Of a stretch of DNA of 9,395 nt, positions 9,106 through 9,395 are shown one piece after another (positions within the stretch are counted from its first letter, which is position 1; every line of letters starts with the position of its first letter). The translations under genes and the position numbers were made by a program. Source of the stretch: Kiritimatiellota bacterium (GTDB lineage Bacteria > Verrucomicrobiota > Kiritimatiellia > RFP12 > UBA1067); the NCBI GenBank assembly GCA_009777165.1, contig WRML01000060.1:1-9395 (forward strand), read 5' to 3'. Under the pieces are notes generated by a model. That model was not told where the DNA came from. It saw nothing but the letters and a program-made list of their open reading frames with translations, and made no database searches.

Positions 9106-9352
9106 CGTAGTTCCGTCGTAGTCCCGTAGTCACGTAGTCCTGTAGTCGAGCTGTCGGGACGGCGTGACTACGGGACTACGTGACGACGGGACTACGACGG
9201 GACGGCGGGACGACGGGACTACGTGACGACGTGACTACGATGGGATGGCGTGACGACGGGACTACGGGACTACGTGACGACGTGACGACGGGACTACGGG
9301 ACTACGGGACGACGACGGGACGGCGGGACTACGGGACTACGATGGGACGACG
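9106..9352. repeat. Octamer array with switched orientation
   Basis: Positions 9157-9352 divide exactly into 19 octamers of the form KGACKRCG (GGACTACG, TGACGACG, TGACTACG, GGACGACG and one GGACGGCG) and four 11-mers (ACGGGACGGCG twice, ATGGGATGGCG, ATGGGACGACG). The 11-mers are an octamer preceded by A-Y-G. They separate octamer blocks of 5, 4, 8 and 2. Positions 9106-9148 carry the word in reverse (CGTAGTCC, CGTAGTCA, CGTAGTCC, TGTAGTCG). An 18-bp perfect inverted repeat links 9117-9134 and 9163-9180. With a period of 8 the array shifts frame and meets stops, so it is not coding. Confidence 0.9.
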
Positions 9353-9382
9353 GATGTGACAGTCTTAATGACGGAGGTCAGC

Positions 9383-9395
9383 ATGGCGTCTGCGT
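9383..9395 (+). CDS. Possible start of a plus-strand gene, cut by the window edge
   Basis: ATGGCGTCTGCGT follows GGAGG (9373-9377) at a 5-base distance, a good ribosome binding site. If real, the protein begins MASA and the gene is divergent from the secreted-protein gene, with the octamer array in the shared upstream region. Only 13 bases are visible, so this is weak. Confidence 0.3.

Noticed and set aside
9106..9352. CRISPR array
   Set aside because: Units are 8 or 11 bp and contiguous, with no unique spacers and no cas genes.

Overview
The window is bacterial and GC-rich. Every complete gene runs on the minus strand. The 16S rRNA gene has helix sequences typical of the Planctomycetes-Verrucomicrobia-Chlamydiae side of the tree; for example, near its 3' end the RNA reads TAGTAACGGCGCATCAGC. 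With the anaerobe-type GGGtGRT/scaffold gene pair and a Bacteroidales-like thiamine pyrophosphokinase, this suggests an uncultured anaerobe, perhaps of the Kiritimatiellota/Verrucomicrobiota/Lentisphaerota group. That placement is inference from reading the sequence, not from a search.

Layout in transcription order, from high to low coordinates. At 9106-9352 there is a striking array of 8-bp words. It is followed on the minus strand by a gene for a secreted protein of unknown function (8175-9026), with its own promoter. Next is a two-gene operon: an IscU/NifU-like Fe-S scaffold (7299-8012) and a GGGtGRT-family protein (6227-7228). A hairpin-terminator candidate ends it. Then a promoter candidate, a foldable leader and a strong intrinsic terminator (5894-5934) precede thiN (5149-5856), so thiN expression may be attenuated. 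An rRNA operon follows: UP element and TTGACA promoter, boxA leader, 16S (3189-4744), tRNA-Ala(UGC), tRNA-Ile(GAU), then 23S (from 2633, running off the window at position 1). A possible plus-strand gene start lies at the right edge (9383).

The most unusual signal is not a protein. Five gaps between genes each hold a short degenerate tandem array with its own word and its own period: 7 bp in the rRNA spacer, 7 bp after the GGGtGRT gene, 10 bp between the two operon genes, 9 bp after the secreted-protein gene, and 8 bp at 9106-9352. Four of the five contain the same word in both orientations, so each can fold into hairpins. The words differ from gap to gap, so these are not copies of one mobile element. 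They look like products of one generating process.

Other notable points are a roughly 23-residue in-frame insertion with a DNA palindrome inside thiN, a 24-bp 16S processing stem, the reversed Ala-Ile order of spacer tRNAs, a hairpin that captures the CCA end of tRNA-Ala, and an alternative-pairing leader upstream of thiN.
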